Shown here piece by piece: positions 51,222 through 63,151 of a DNA stretch of 64,000 bases; the stretch's first letter is position 1, and each line of letters opens with the position of its first letter. The position numbers and the translations under genes are program-made. The stretch is from Torymus aiolomorphi (taxonomy: Eukaryota; Arthropoda; Insecta; Hymenoptera; Torymidae). The stretch lies in assembly GCA_036365515.1 (NCBI GenBank), contig CM070873.1:81727948-81791947 (forward strand). The letters run 5' to 3'. The notes under the pieces are model-generated. The model ran no database searches. It was not told the origin of the DNA and worked only from the letters and a program-made list of their open reading frames with translations.

Positions 51222-51435
51222 TCTTTATGAGCAGCTAATGGCCAATTCTACCAATTGACCAATTCTACCAATTATTCTTCAATTTGACGAGCGGAAAATT
51301 CTTCCGTACAAGTTAAACTTCGACAACACGTTTCTTACCCTGAAGAGGGACATAATAAATGTCCGAAACATTTTGGAAAAAAATTGTTTTATTTAAACAA
51401 CCTTGGTAGAATTGGCCATTAGCTGCTCATAAAGA
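51222..51435. mobile_element. 214-bp MITE with 33-bp perfect inverted ends
   Basis: The 33 bases at 51222-51254 (starting TCTTTATGAGCAGCTAATGG) recur as an exact reverse complement at 51403-51435. Just inside the left end the CCAATTCTACCAATT block is duplicated in tandem. The interior holds a hammerhead-like motif. I could not settle a target duplication. Confidence 0.85.
51340..51369 (+). ncRNA. Hammerhead-ribozyme-like core motif
   Basis: CTGAAGA (51340-51346) matches the CUGANGA core. It is followed by a 6-bp hairpin, GGACAT/ATGTCC, with one unpaired G before it, and then GAAAC (51365-51369). CTGANGA-hairpin-GAAAC is the conserved half of hammerhead ribozymes and is known from Penelope-like and other retroelements. 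I could not place convincing stems I and III or the cleavage triplet, so activity is not shown. Confidence 0.35.
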
Positions 51436-52538
51436 AACATTATTCATAACTACGATCAGCTTCAAGAATTAAATTAATAATAAATATAGATTAATAAATA
51501 AATAATAAATAAATAATGAATATAATAATAAATATAATAATAAATATAAATAAATAATAAGTAATAAATATGAATAATATATATAGATTAGATGTTAGTG
51601 AGTGACATTCTAAAAGTTTTTGTTTTCTTTTAATTTTTGTAAAAGTTCTGTGATATGATATAACTATATATCTTTTTAAAACAATATATTATTATCATAA
51701 GAGTTATACGACATAAAAAGGTTTAAGTGATGTGAGTATTTTAGTTTTAAATAATAAAAAAATAGTTTTATGCTTATCTGCTTTCTTTACTATTAAGGTA
51801 GTAGTCTGATAACTTGCACGTTTTTGAGACTATTTTCGGGAATTTTTTTTAGGGGAAAATAAAATTCAATCGATTTGATTTTTGTGTATGTTATTATTAG
51901 TATCTAAAAGTGTACAAAATTTTTTTTTTTTTTAAATTTTTTTATACTGTTTTTTTACACTGCAGTGAGCGGCTAAAAAAAAGCTATTAACTATTTGGAC
52001 TCAAACAACCTACTACTCGATTTTAAACTCTCCAACAACTGGAAAAAAATTCATTTTTAAAAGCTCTTTTGCAAACTCTCCAACCGCATGCACTTGCGGC
52101 TAAAAACCAAGAACCGCGCAGCACGCACAAAACAGCTCGCGTCTAATTAGAAGAACCCGCGCGCATGCCCAAAGTATATTCACCATAGTGTCCACTTCTG
52201 CAGCTCAAGACACACATAAAAGCTCTCGCAGCGCACGCTCAAATGAGACTAGACTAGCAAGAAGAAAAAAGACGAGAGCCAAGAGAGAAAAGAAAAAGGA
52301 ATCTGCGAGTTCTGTGAGGCTCAGGTGAGGCGCGTCGTGGAGCCCTTCCAACTGTCACGTCGATAGCGCGTGTAATCCGAGCGCGCTCGTCGTGTCTGGT
52401 GCGGAAAAAATGCGCGCACGTACGTGGAAAAACGCTGGCGATACTCCTCATTCGTACGTATATCCGCGTGCGAGCGCGCGCGTTGACTCGGAGAAAATCT
52501 TATCAAGAGGGGAGGGAGTTACGTAATCGGATGTCGGA

Positions 52539-52602
<64 letters not shown>

Positions 52603-55600
52603 TGTGTGTGTGTGTGCGCGTGCGTGTGTGTGTGTGTGTGTGAGCTGTGGCTTTTGCTATGGGCCAAGTGGAGTGTGTGATGTGTGTAAATGGAGGTGAT
52701 TTTTTATGGTCTCCACCTGGTATTTTAAAAAATGTTTATCTCTTCTTGGAATTATATAAGGTTGTATTTTTAAACAGAAGGATTCTATAATGACAGACAC
52801 CTTTTTCGTATTTTTTTGTTAAAATTAAGATATTAGCTGAAAATTTGTTCAATAACTTTAAATGTTTAACTGATGCGCGTTATACATACTTTATTCAAAT
52901 AAAATCATTTGAGAAACATTAAATTCGATAAGTAACTTGTTATTTGGAAATTAGCGACATACTGAATTATTTATTTACATATTGTTTACGTATTATTTGC
53001 TTTTTATCTGCGCCACTATAAATGTTCAATAAAACACGAGGTGCTGATAAAATTGAAATACTTGTTGTATACCAGTTCCTGAGAAGATATATGGCATATT
53101 TCCTGACAAAATAAATGTGCTTTGAATTTACGATGTAGGCAGGCATTAAAATTTTCAGAAATTTTATGGTATTAAAAATTTTAAATACTCGAGAATCGAA
53201 ACAAATACAAAATAGTTAATAGTAAATACGTAATAACGCAAATGTTTAATTTGTGGATTAATTTATATATAACTTTGTTGTAGAAGAAAAGGTATATATC
53301 ATATACGCAATCGACAATCATTGCCTATTTACCATGTATACGTAACAAACATTCATCCACCAATAATGTACGCTGTTCAAATAACATGAACCAACATTCA
53401 TCAAATTTAGCTCACAAAGTTTGCTTTACATGCACATACGTAGGTATATAGATTACACAACGAAATAAATTCAAACTTCAGCATTTGAGTTTCAATCTAC
53501 ACGCTAGGAGAATCCTCTCGTGAAAATTATCATTTATAATTAACAGACACGTGGCACTTCACAATATTTCAACAGTTAGTGGCGATTATATCAAAGTTTT
53601 ACCGCATTGCCGTGAAAATTTCCTGTTAAATAAAAACATAACGGCAACTTTATCTATAAAAATTTAAATTTTACTTTAGATTACAAATAAATATTACTAT
53701 ACAGCTTAGATCCACTATCTACCTCAAAAACATAGTTCGGTTTGAATGAAAGCTATATTTACACTAACCCAAGCAATATTTTTTATAACACATCGGCATA
53801 GAAATACCTCACGTGGAAAGGACGCGTTAGCGAAGCAATACAAGTATCTCATCATGACACAAATACTACCCACCGAGCGCATTTTTTTATCGCGAGCGTT
53901 TACACAAACGACTGAAGACACAACTTTCTGCCTCATTCAATCGCACTCGACACGTGTTTGCGCGAGAGATCGCGATTGTTACGATTTGCTTCGTTCTTTT
54001 TTTTTATACGTAATCCGATATAAGTACAATACGATCGCGTCATCTCTATCTCCTATCTGCACTGCGGTACCTTCCGATGTAATTTCGAGATAGCATCTTC
54101 GCGAGCAGTAACGTGTAATTAGATACACGTGTACGTGCGGCATCTAAAAACAAGAACCCACACAGCGTCGATCCACCTTGTGTACATGTACTTATTAATA
54201 TATTATGCTCTAATGAAATGTCTTTTGTGCGGGCAGTTTTTGCTGTGTGACTTCATTTTGTTCCTTGTAGTTCCGTCGTCATTTCAGGTATTGACGACGC
54301 AAATAATGTAAATGAATATACGAAGGCGACGACGAGCGGCTATTAAGTTGAATATTTACACTTTTATAGGTAGCGGCGTCAGTCGCTGCGGTTATTTTTA
54401 GGCTATCGGCTGAATTTATTGTCTTGTTTTAGTTTAGTCTCTTTTCAAGCCTTCGTTAATTATATATGAATATGTACGACCGTTTTTCTTCCGCGCATTG
54501 GAGTTCTGTTTTTTTTTTTTTCTTCACGTTAGAACAAATGTAGTTTCGATAATTTGCATATATTTAAAACTAATGAACTAATTATCTTTTAAGGATAGAT
54601 AATTGAATACCATTAAAAGCCATTTGTCGTAATGAACGGTGCCGCGGCTACCCGCTATCTTCGTTTATATAACGCGCTCGCATCAACAATTTTCGCTTCA
54701 GCCTTTCGCGCAACCTACATATTTCATTCACCCACACGGCCGCGTACTCGAAAAGTCTTCTTCCAGACCGCGCACCCGATAGAGAAAAAAAAACAGTTAC
54801 GCGCGTTATTTTCGCATCTTTACCAAACAATAGCCGCTGCATACACCCATTACATCTCCCGCGCAATTACATCACGTATTATATTATACTCCGCGCGCAA
54901 ACAGTTCTCAGCTCTTTGGCCGACAAGCGGAAGCCGCACCGCACCGTTAAAAGACCTTCGCTCTCTCCTTTATATTTCCTTCTCAAAAATAACGAGCTGA
55001 TCGCGTAAGAATTATCGGTAGTCGCACAAAGACCGCGGCGCTGTATATAGGAATTCCAGCTGGAGCCGAGTCGAAAAATCTCGCGCAGGACTAGTTCCGA
55101 GAGGAAGGCCGCCGGCGCGCGTTATATACGTGCGCATATACAGCGGCAGCAACAGCGTAGTGTCTATATATCGAACTCTAGAATTACCGCAAAAACAGGT
55201 TCTGCGGGAGCGAGAGAGCGCGTTCCTAGAGCAAAATTATCTTCGGCCGCGCGCTCGATCGTATATAGGTACGCAGAGTAGCAGCAGCAGCAGCAAGAAG
55301 AGAAGAGAAGCGAAAGAGAGAGAAGTTTGCGAGTGTAACTCTGCGGAGATCGTTTGATCGGTGCGCCTATGGCGGTTCTGGAAAGGAATGTCGATGGGCG
55401 TGTTATTGTTGTATTGCGGTTTGTTTATTTAATGGTCAAAGGATGATGTTAGAAATTGCAAAAGTGCAGAGGCACGTTTTTGGAGTTAGGAGACGAACTT
55501 GGCTTATTTGAGAGGTGCACAGCAAAGCCGCAAGAAGAATAGAGGTGAACGTGTTGTCAATGATTTTATGAATGTATTATAAGTTACAACGTATTGCTTT

Positions 55601-56200
55601 TAGCTGAAAAAGGATTACGGATTGTTAGTTTTGGAAAGCTGAAATATCAATATTATATTATACCCCGGTTGCTAATAAAAGCAGTCGTTTGCATCATACG
55701 TATAAGTAATTATAATTGAATAAATTTAGAATCACAGGATGGCAAAAAAAAAAAAATTAATTTACATAGAATGAGAATCACTCGCGGATTAGTGTAATAT
55801 CATTGTTCTCTATTGCTTTTTTAAACTCTTCAGTCGCAGTATCAATATTTGCCATCTTTTTTTAGTAGTGTTTAATATGAACCGCTCATATAATGATATC
55901 TTAAAGGACCTATGGTTATTGCTTTCTGAAGGTCAAGACGTATAGAAATTCAACGACGTGGCTCTTACATAATGACATTTTGAGAGATATTAGAGACATT
56001 ATTCGCCTCACATACTTTGCTTCGTGAATTATAATGCCTTAAATCATGCGAGCGCAGTAAACGGAAAGAAATAAAACTGACTGGGTGGTAGCGAAACAAA
56101 AGGGCACTTTTTATGAAACTACAGGAAGTCTAAACCGGTTACATTCATTAATACTTGTTTTCGGAGAAACGTGATACTATAAGAATTACAGATTTTGTTG
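51436..56200. other. Non-genic DNA with islands near 52.4, 54.1 and 55.05 kb
   Basis: 51480-51600 is an ATAAATA-type simple repeat. Islands near 52.4, 54.1 and 55.05 kb show C/A-rich left and G/T-rich right sides by eye. The 122-codon frame at 54632-55000 overlaps an open minus frame and has no domain. Valleys are AT-rich. Confidence 0.5.
52542..52642. repeat. (GT)n microsatellite, about 100 bp
   Basis: A GT dinucleotide run with a few interruptions (TATG, GCGCGTGC). It lies on the G/T-rich right flank of the 52.4-kb island. Confidence 0.97.
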
Positions 56201-56830
56201 TAAATTTTATCAATCTTACTGAGAAAAAAAATAGTTGTTATGATCGGACACAAGCTGCATTTCACGTGCAGTCACTTTAGAGGGCAAGACTACACAAGTG
56301 AAAGTGAATATGTCGCTTCGAGAAAATATGATCAGTGCGCAAATATCGACGGAGAAACATATCTAGCTGCGCGGGAAGTTGATACAATTGATGAGACGTA
56401 TCAGTCACCCACATTTCTCTCGCTTTATTTAATGAAGCAGATAGAGCGAAAGAGGCTAGATTCCGATATCGGCCTCCATCTGTTATTGTATTTCGCAAAA
56501 CAAGCGAGTCGAACTGTTTCGAATTCTCATGTCGTTTGGCATTTCTTATCTGCCAATCTTGGAATAGAAATTTGAAATTCATACTGTGTAAAAACAATCT
56601 TCCCTTGCTGAAATCTTTACGCGCGATATAGCGAAACCCTGGAAACGATGAGCCTCGAAGACTCGCCAAAACCACGAAAAGCGTCGGAATCGCGCATATT
56701 GTCACTTTCCGAGTTTATTTGTGAAGCTCGGAAAATAAAGCTTACTCAATATTTGGCTCGCTTTCGCGAAACTGGCGCCTCGTGCGAAAGACAGTCGATG
56801 ATTGTAAAAGCGGTCAGATTGTTTATAGAA
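56201..56830. other. Unresolved block with open frames on both strands
   Basis: A + frame of 111 codons (56240-56575) and a - frame of 142 codons (56705-56277) overlap. Composition is more balanced than in the islands or valleys, and there is no CGCG texture. Neither translation has a motif I recognise. It could be an exon fragment, an old transposon remnant or chance; I do not call a gene. Confidence 0.3.
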
Positions 56831-59800
56831 TCAGGAAAGTGTAATAATAACAATCTATGTAAAAAAAATACATCTATAATAAAGTTTAAAACCAGTTATA
56901 TTTTCTATATTAACATTGTCATATACAAAACTGATTTGTAAAATGTAATAAATATCGAACGATATTTATCTCACTCGTTTGGATTACGCTTTTGTTCTAG
57001 AAAAAATGACAAATCACCAAACAACCGTCCACCCAAATGCTCCTCTTATTTTCTCATCTCGCCCGAAATCGCATCACACGAGACCAACGCTGCCCACGCC
57101 CGAAAACCTTTATAGTCTCAGAATCAATCTTAATGCCCGCATCACGAGGTTCGTCAATCATATAATATACGCTGGCCGAAAATACTTCTATAAGTTAGCA
57201 AGAAATATATGACTAACATAAAGGGAACCGCGTGCGGAGGATCAGTCAAGTCGGTGCGTCCACGCCAGCGCGCGTCGCCTTATTTAACGAAAGCGTCAAT
57301 TTCGCTTTAGCAAACAAACACACATACACATGCTCAGGCGCAGAAAAAGCGATGCTACAGATATATACCTACAGTCCGCTGGGAAGAATGAAAACCAAAG
57401 ACGACAGCGCGAGCGGAGCTGAAGTGGAAAATGACGTCTCGTGTGTGTGACGAGGATCGTTCGCGAGGGCGTGCGTGTGACTGTGATTCGGTCACCTCGT
57501 GCGCGGCTGTATATGGCAGGATCTCACGGCATGTTTACTATTGTGTAAGCTACCTACATTATTGAAAATTAAGTCGTTGAGGGTTATTGAGTCGCTTTTT
57601 TCTTTAGTTAAAACTTATGTATACAGATTCAGTCGTAAAAGAAAAAGTGCAGTAAAAAAGAAGTCTAAAAAATGTATGCAGAAATGAATGAGAATACGAT
57701 AGTTATTGCTTCTATGTGATTTTCTTCTACTTTTATATACCATTAATTAAGTATAAGCGTAATATGAAATCATATACCCCAAAAATCACCGGGGAATGAA
57801 TAATTTATAGTGCAATAAACAAAAATACCACACAAACAGACCCTGAAGTTCTTCATATTTCAGGTAACGAATTCCCCCTGTTCACGTACCTAAAATGACC
57901 ACCCCTAAATAACCAACTAAACAAACAGAATCCCATTAACCACACAATAATACCCGCACCAGCCTTTGCCGGTTGTCGAACGTCTGATCTATCGCGATGA
58001 CACGCGAGAATATCGGGCTATAGAAAACGAGCAGCTCCCCTTGTTCGACCTCGGCACCGCCAACTCGTTCAAGGTCGTTCTCTTTCTCTCTCTAATACTC
58101 GAACATACCTATATATATAATACACAAACAACGCGCGTCGCTCCTCTATCGCACCACACCCTTGCGCGCGTGCGATGACGCGCCGGAATCTGAACAAGGC
58201 GTGTGCGCCCGAGCGATCGATACATTACTGTATATGTATGTATATATACATGCGGCAGTATATAGCAGCTTCTCTTCGTCATGTGATGCTGCTGCGGGTC
58301 AAAGATTCGCGTCGTGTGAGCTTTGACGCTGCGTGTCAGTTCGAGGAATTTTCGGTGTGTAGGTGCGCGTGATTGAGAACGAGAGAGGATGTTTATTCAT
58401 GCGCGAGTCGTTTTTTTTGATGATGCCATGAATAAATTACTTATGCAGGATCAGTTTTTGGCTAGCGATTTGACGTTTGTTCCAATTTATATATAAGAAT
58501 TAATGAAGAGTGATCAAAGGAAGCTGTGTAGAAATTTTATTTTTCGTTTTAAAATTCCATTTATTTCGTATGCTGAGAAAAAAATTTAATTTATCTAATA
58601 AAATGATTTCATTAAAGTGAAAGTGAATATTGGTTGAAAAAATAATTGAATTTAACTGATTCCTAATTATTTCATTTATATAAGTATTATATTATAAGTT
58701 AAACAAGAATATTTTATTAGATCTAGTAAACATTTTTTCTCAGTACCTATACATGAGTGCACAATTTTAATAAACATGAAAGATAAATTATGAAAGATTT
58801 ATTATTCATTTTTTTTTTTATTAAAATATTATGTCAAAATCCTGTAAAATTTTTATATTTTGTTTAAAAATCAATTGTTAGATAGCTAAAGTAACTAAAT
58901 TAGTCAGTTTTATATTGTTTTGATATGTAGTTTTTATAACAACACTACAATTCTCTATGAGCTTTCAATATACTTATTGATTGATGCCTCTGCTATAATA
59001 AACCTGCATATATATTATATATACCTTCTATGTAATTTGATTGCTGATAATTATCAAATGCATTGCATTATGCAGTTACTACGCAGAAATGTTATTATTA
59101 ATTAGTATTACGTACACGTTATACATACATGACTGATCAGAATACGAAAGGTTATTTTTACATTTTATTTTGATTTTCCAGGTAAATCATTTAATAATAC
59201 TTATAAATTTAAAATAATACTTATAAAACTAAAAATTATTTTAGAACATATCAAAGATCGTTCACACAATTCTTTTTACAACACCCGAATTAATTAGGCA
59301 AATTCTTATCAGTTACACAAATCACTTCTCCAATCCGTATGTTGATGCCCTATATATATATATCTTCACGTTACTCGCAAACAAGTCATCCGCTTTGTCG
59401 CGAAACCGTCGCCGAAGTGTTCTCCGATTTCAATAGAATTTGTAAAATTCAATTAGTACCGAATTTCCAATGCACGAGCTACACTGCAGTGACTCTGTCG
59501 TGCAAAATTCACAACGCCGACCCACGTCATAGTTCGCTCCTTAGAAATTCGCTTCCTCTTCGCCTCAGCTTCTACTACTACCGAACCGTGAAACTCAAAG
59601 TCGCATATTATATGATATCAACTCAAGATTGATTGCTTTTCCTGTTCAAGGCGATGTTTCGTATTTGTTTATTTAAACGGTTTGATTATTTCACCGAAGG
59701 TGCGCGCTTTTTGTAAAACTATTGGAAAACGGTGTAGTTTGGGAAAAAAAAGTTTTCGAAAAATAGTTTTTTTCTAAGGCGAAACTGAATAGTTCCACGA

Positions 59801-59967
59801 TATTTTTTAGCGTTTTCTTTGAAATTGTGTTTTACATTTTTTTAGTACTATCTGTTGTTTGAAAAGCATTATCTATTATTAGTTTTTATGAATATGTATT
59901 CTCAAGATAGAATCGTATACCATTATACTTGAAAATATTTTAATTTTTAAAAATCCAGAATCAATTA
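56831..59967. other. Non-genic DNA with islands near 57.4, 58.15 and 59.55 kb
   Basis: No gene is recognised. The three islands keep the same polarity by eye (for example AACCAACTAAACAAACAG near 57910 against G/T-rich sequence near 58300). The stretch 58480-59280 is AT-rich and featureless to me. Confidence 0.5.
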
Positions 59968-60404
59968 CCCCTATTAGAACCGAAACTTTAAAAACGTTTT
60001 TAAAACGTTCTTTGAAACACTTTATAACGTTTTTCAAAAAACGTTTTAAAACGTGGATAATGTCCGCTTTTTAAAGAATTTGCACGTTTTTAAAACGTTT
60101 TAAGGATGTCTAAAAAATGTCTTTAAAACATTTTAAAACTTTTCAAACGTTTTAAAGCGTTTGTAGAATGTTGGTATAATCTACAAGGTATGTTTGAAAT
60201 AAATTTTTTCGTTTTTAAAACGTTTTAAAAATGTGCTAAAATTTTTCGAAATGCATTTCGTAATACAACTATGATTGATAGGTGGCGCACGACAATACAT
60301 GGGTAAAAATGTTTGGTTCAGGTTATAAGTCAAAGTCACGGCAGTGCCGGCCTTAGGGGGCGGCGAGGTGGGGCGGCGCCCTAGGGCGTCGGGCTGGTAG
60401 GGGC

Positions 60405-61150
60405 GCTCCAAAATCCAAATAGCTGGAGGAAAACTCCAAAGCTCCATAACCAAATAGCCGGAGGATGCGAGTTCCACGTAGAAAAAGAATACACGCAGGC
60501 GGACGGAAGAAAGCAAGTTGATTATTTAAACAACTCCAAAACCCAAATAACCGGGGGATGCTAGTTCCAAGTCGAAGAGGAATGCACGCAGACGGACGGG
60601 TGAAAGCAAGTTGATTATTTAATCAACTCCAAAATCCAAATAGCCTGGAGATGCGAGTTCCACGTAGAAGAGGAATGCAGGGAGGCGGGGGGGGGGGCAG
60701 GTTCAATATTTAATCAACTTCAAAACCCAAATGGCCGGTGGATGCGAGTTCCACGTACAAGACGAATACACGCTGACGGGAGGGAGAAAGCAAGTTGATT
60801 ATTTAATCAACTCCAAAACCCAAATAGCCTGGAGATGCGAGTTCCGCGTAAAAGAGGAATGCACGGAGGCGGGGGGGGGGGGGGGTCAATATTTAATCAA
60901 CTACAAACCCTAAATAGCCGGGCAATGGAAGTTCCACGTTGAGGAGTAAGGCACGCAGATGCGCGGAATGAAGCGGGTTGAGTATTAAGTAAACTCCAAA
61001 ACCCAAATAGCCGGGGGATGCGAGTTCCACATAGAAGAGGAATCCACGCAGGTGGGCGGGAGAAAGCAAGTTGAATATTTAATCAACTACAGACCCCAAA
61101 TAGTTGAGGAACCGAGTTACACGTAGAAGAGGAAGGTATGCCGACACCCG
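60405..61150. repeat. Tandem array of about eight 92-bp units inside the hAT element
   Basis: The landmark CAACTCCAAAACCCAAATAG recurs with small changes at about 60532, 60624, 60715, 60808, 60898, 60992 and 61084, a period of 90-94 bp, with a partial unit at the left. Each unit continues with GATGCGAGTTCCACGTAGAA and AAAGCAAGTTGATTATTTAA. Two units carry G runs of about 11-15 bases. Confidence 0.9.
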
Positions 61151-61187
61151 TTTATTTTGGTTTTTTATTTTTTCAATAATTAACTCG

Positions 61188-61258
61188 CTTCTTCAGCTCG
61201 TTCCTTCCACTTCTACGCGGAACTCGCATCCTCCGGCTATTTAGATTTCGGAGTTTAT
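61188..61258. repeat. Inverted partial copy of the 92-bp unit
   Basis: CTACGCGGAACTCGCATCC...GGCTATTTAGATTTCGGAGTTTATT is the reverse complement of the array unit. It lies at the far side of the array, so the array and this copy could fold back. Confidence 0.8.
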
Positions 61259-62125
61259 TTAATTATTAACTTTTTACAACATTTTGTGCATTACTTATAT
61301 CTACAATAAAAAATTCCATCCAAATCTTTTATTACTACTTAAGTTATTTAAAATAATTTTGATTAACTTTTGTCATTATATGATAATAGACATTTTCATA
61401 ATTAAATTTTTGTTTATACAGTATAAACTTTTTGAAATAATTTGAAGTTCAAAAATTTTTAATTTTGTTATATCAAAAGATTTATAAATTCTATCTTTTG
61501 AATTCCTTAAAGGGACGCCATGAAAAAATTTACCCAGGGGCACTGTAAAAGCTAAGGCCAGCACTGAGTCAGGGAATAAGGGAGGGTGGGTGGGGGCGGC
61601 GGTGATCGAAGTTTGATGCTCTCATTTTAAATTTCTCTTTTTTTATTAACAATGTCTTTATAAACGTTTCAAAAACGTTTTAAAAACGTTTATCATTTTG
61701 TATGGACTACTTTCTTTATAATAGTTCAAAAACGTTTTTAAAATGTTTTTTAAACGTAATTGCAAAGGTCGAGGATCAGTTTGGAAAGTTTGGACAACGT
61801 CATAAAAACGTTTTTGACACGTTTTCTAAAACTAAGAACTATAGAATTAGCTAAATCAAATAAACGTTTTAAAATGATTTAAAGACATTTTTTAGAAGTT
61901 CTTAAAACGTTTCAAAAACGTGCAAATGCTTCAAAAAGCGGGCATTATCCACGTTTTGAAAACGCTTTTAAAACGTTTTTCAAACACGTTACAAAGTGCT
62001 TCAAACCACGTTTTAAAAACGTTTTTTAAATGTTATGTTTTGTTAGGGACTTTACTATATCAGAAGTCCAAAGTTTAGACGATTCACTTTAAAATTGAAG
62101 TCAACTATAGACGCTTTTCATTTCG

Positions 62126-62415
62126 ACATATGGTAATGCAGATTGTTCTTAATTTCGAAATTCTAAATTACGAAAATCATATTTTCGAATCTAACAATTC
62201 ACCTACGGTCCAAAACATCGAATTTCATCAATACGATTTCAAAGCAAATATAACTTGTTTCTAATGATTTATTTCGAAATATCTTTATTGTATCCCTATT
62301 AAAATTCTATTAATGAAATTCGATGTTTTGGACAGTAGGTTAATTGTTGCATTCGAAAATATGATTTTTGTAATTCAAAATTTCGAAATTAAGAACAATC
62401 TACAGTACCATATGT
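62126..62415. repeat. Inverted repeat, arms about 105 bp
   Basis: The left arm 62126-62231 and right arm 62311-62415 are inverted copies with roughly 85-90% identity by eye. Shared blocks include ACATATGGTA, GATTGTTCTTAATTTCGAAA, AAAATCATATTTTCGAAT and CCAAAACATCGAATTTCAT. It lies directly upstream of the LINE sequence. It may be a separate foldback element or MITE. Confidence 0.8.
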
Positions 62416-63151
62416 TGGCTGTCATAGTCTGTAAAGGGGTAACCCGATACAGGTAAATCCTCAACCTCCACGTCCACGTCCGTGACAGCTGGAAACGTCA
62501 ATGCTTCCAACAGCAACGCTACAACAGAAACGGCTGACGGAGGCTCTGGGTCACGGGTTACACCCTTCCCGTGCGGGGCACGGAGCCTAAAAAGGGAACC
62601 TCCGAGCTTCATTAAGCGAGAAGGGAAAAAGAGTCAAGAATAGTGGTACCTGACTCTGCTACAGCTACTCATCATAAAGAAATAAACACACAACACCTCT
62701 AACACGCAGTACACTGACACACGAACACGCACGACACTTGCACAGCAGAACCTTTGGACGACGGGCCACGGGCTTCGCTGTGCTGGCTTGCGGTCCCGCA
62801 ACCCCGGCCCGCAGAGGGTACACCGGATAAAACCAGTCCGGCCGCCATCGGATAGTGGCCGGAGCGCTCCTGGGCCGCCGGTAGTGAGGGGCCCGAACCC
62901 CGCATTAACCAGCAGGGAGGCTGCCCTGCATAACGGTGTATAATCCCTCTCCCGTATCAGTGCCGGGTGGTTCCCGGGCGGGACGCTGCTGCGGGGTGTG
63001 GGGGGCTCCGACGAGGCCACTGCGGCCTACCGGGGTGGCGGAACTTCCCGGGAGTACGCCGGCGGATGCCCCTGATCCTAGGCCGAAGGTACTCTGACCA
63101 ACACAACACAACCCACACGAAGTTAGTTTTCAGGAGAGTATAACAAACAAA
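62416..63151 (+). mobile_element. 5' untranslated region of an R1/TRAS-like LINE
   Basis: The sequence abruptly becomes GC-rich and non-repetitive from about 62420, with pieces such as GGTAACCCGATACAGG, and runs directly into the Gag-like ORF at 63152. Open frames on the minus strand here are by-products of the high GC. The exact 5' boundary is not marked by any duplication I can see. Confidence 0.5.

Larger units (their letters stand above)
60342..61566. mobile_element. Non-autonomous hAT element, 1.2 kb
   Basis: The ends CAGTGCCGGCCTTAG (60342-60356) and CTAAGGCCAGCACTG (61552-61566) are inverted copies with one mismatch, and CAGTG..GCC is a typical hAT terminus. The flanks AGTCACGG (60334-60341) and AGTCAGGG (61567-61574) match at 7 of 8 positions, as expected for a hAT 8-bp duplication with one later change. 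There is no transposase; much of the interior is a tandem repeat array. Confidence 0.85.
59968..62047. mobile_element. Foldback element rich in AAACGTTTT words, split by a hAT insertion
   Basis: Left (about 59987-60170) and right (about 61855-62035) segments are imperfect inverted copies made largely of degenerate TTTTAAAACGTTTT words. Shared blocks include AAAACGTGGATAATG..CGCTTTTT and ATTTGCACGTTTTT. The outermost bases are CCCTA... and, inverted, CCCTAACA. No target duplication or coding sequence is seen. The hAT element at 60342-61566 interrupts the interior. Confidence 0.7.
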
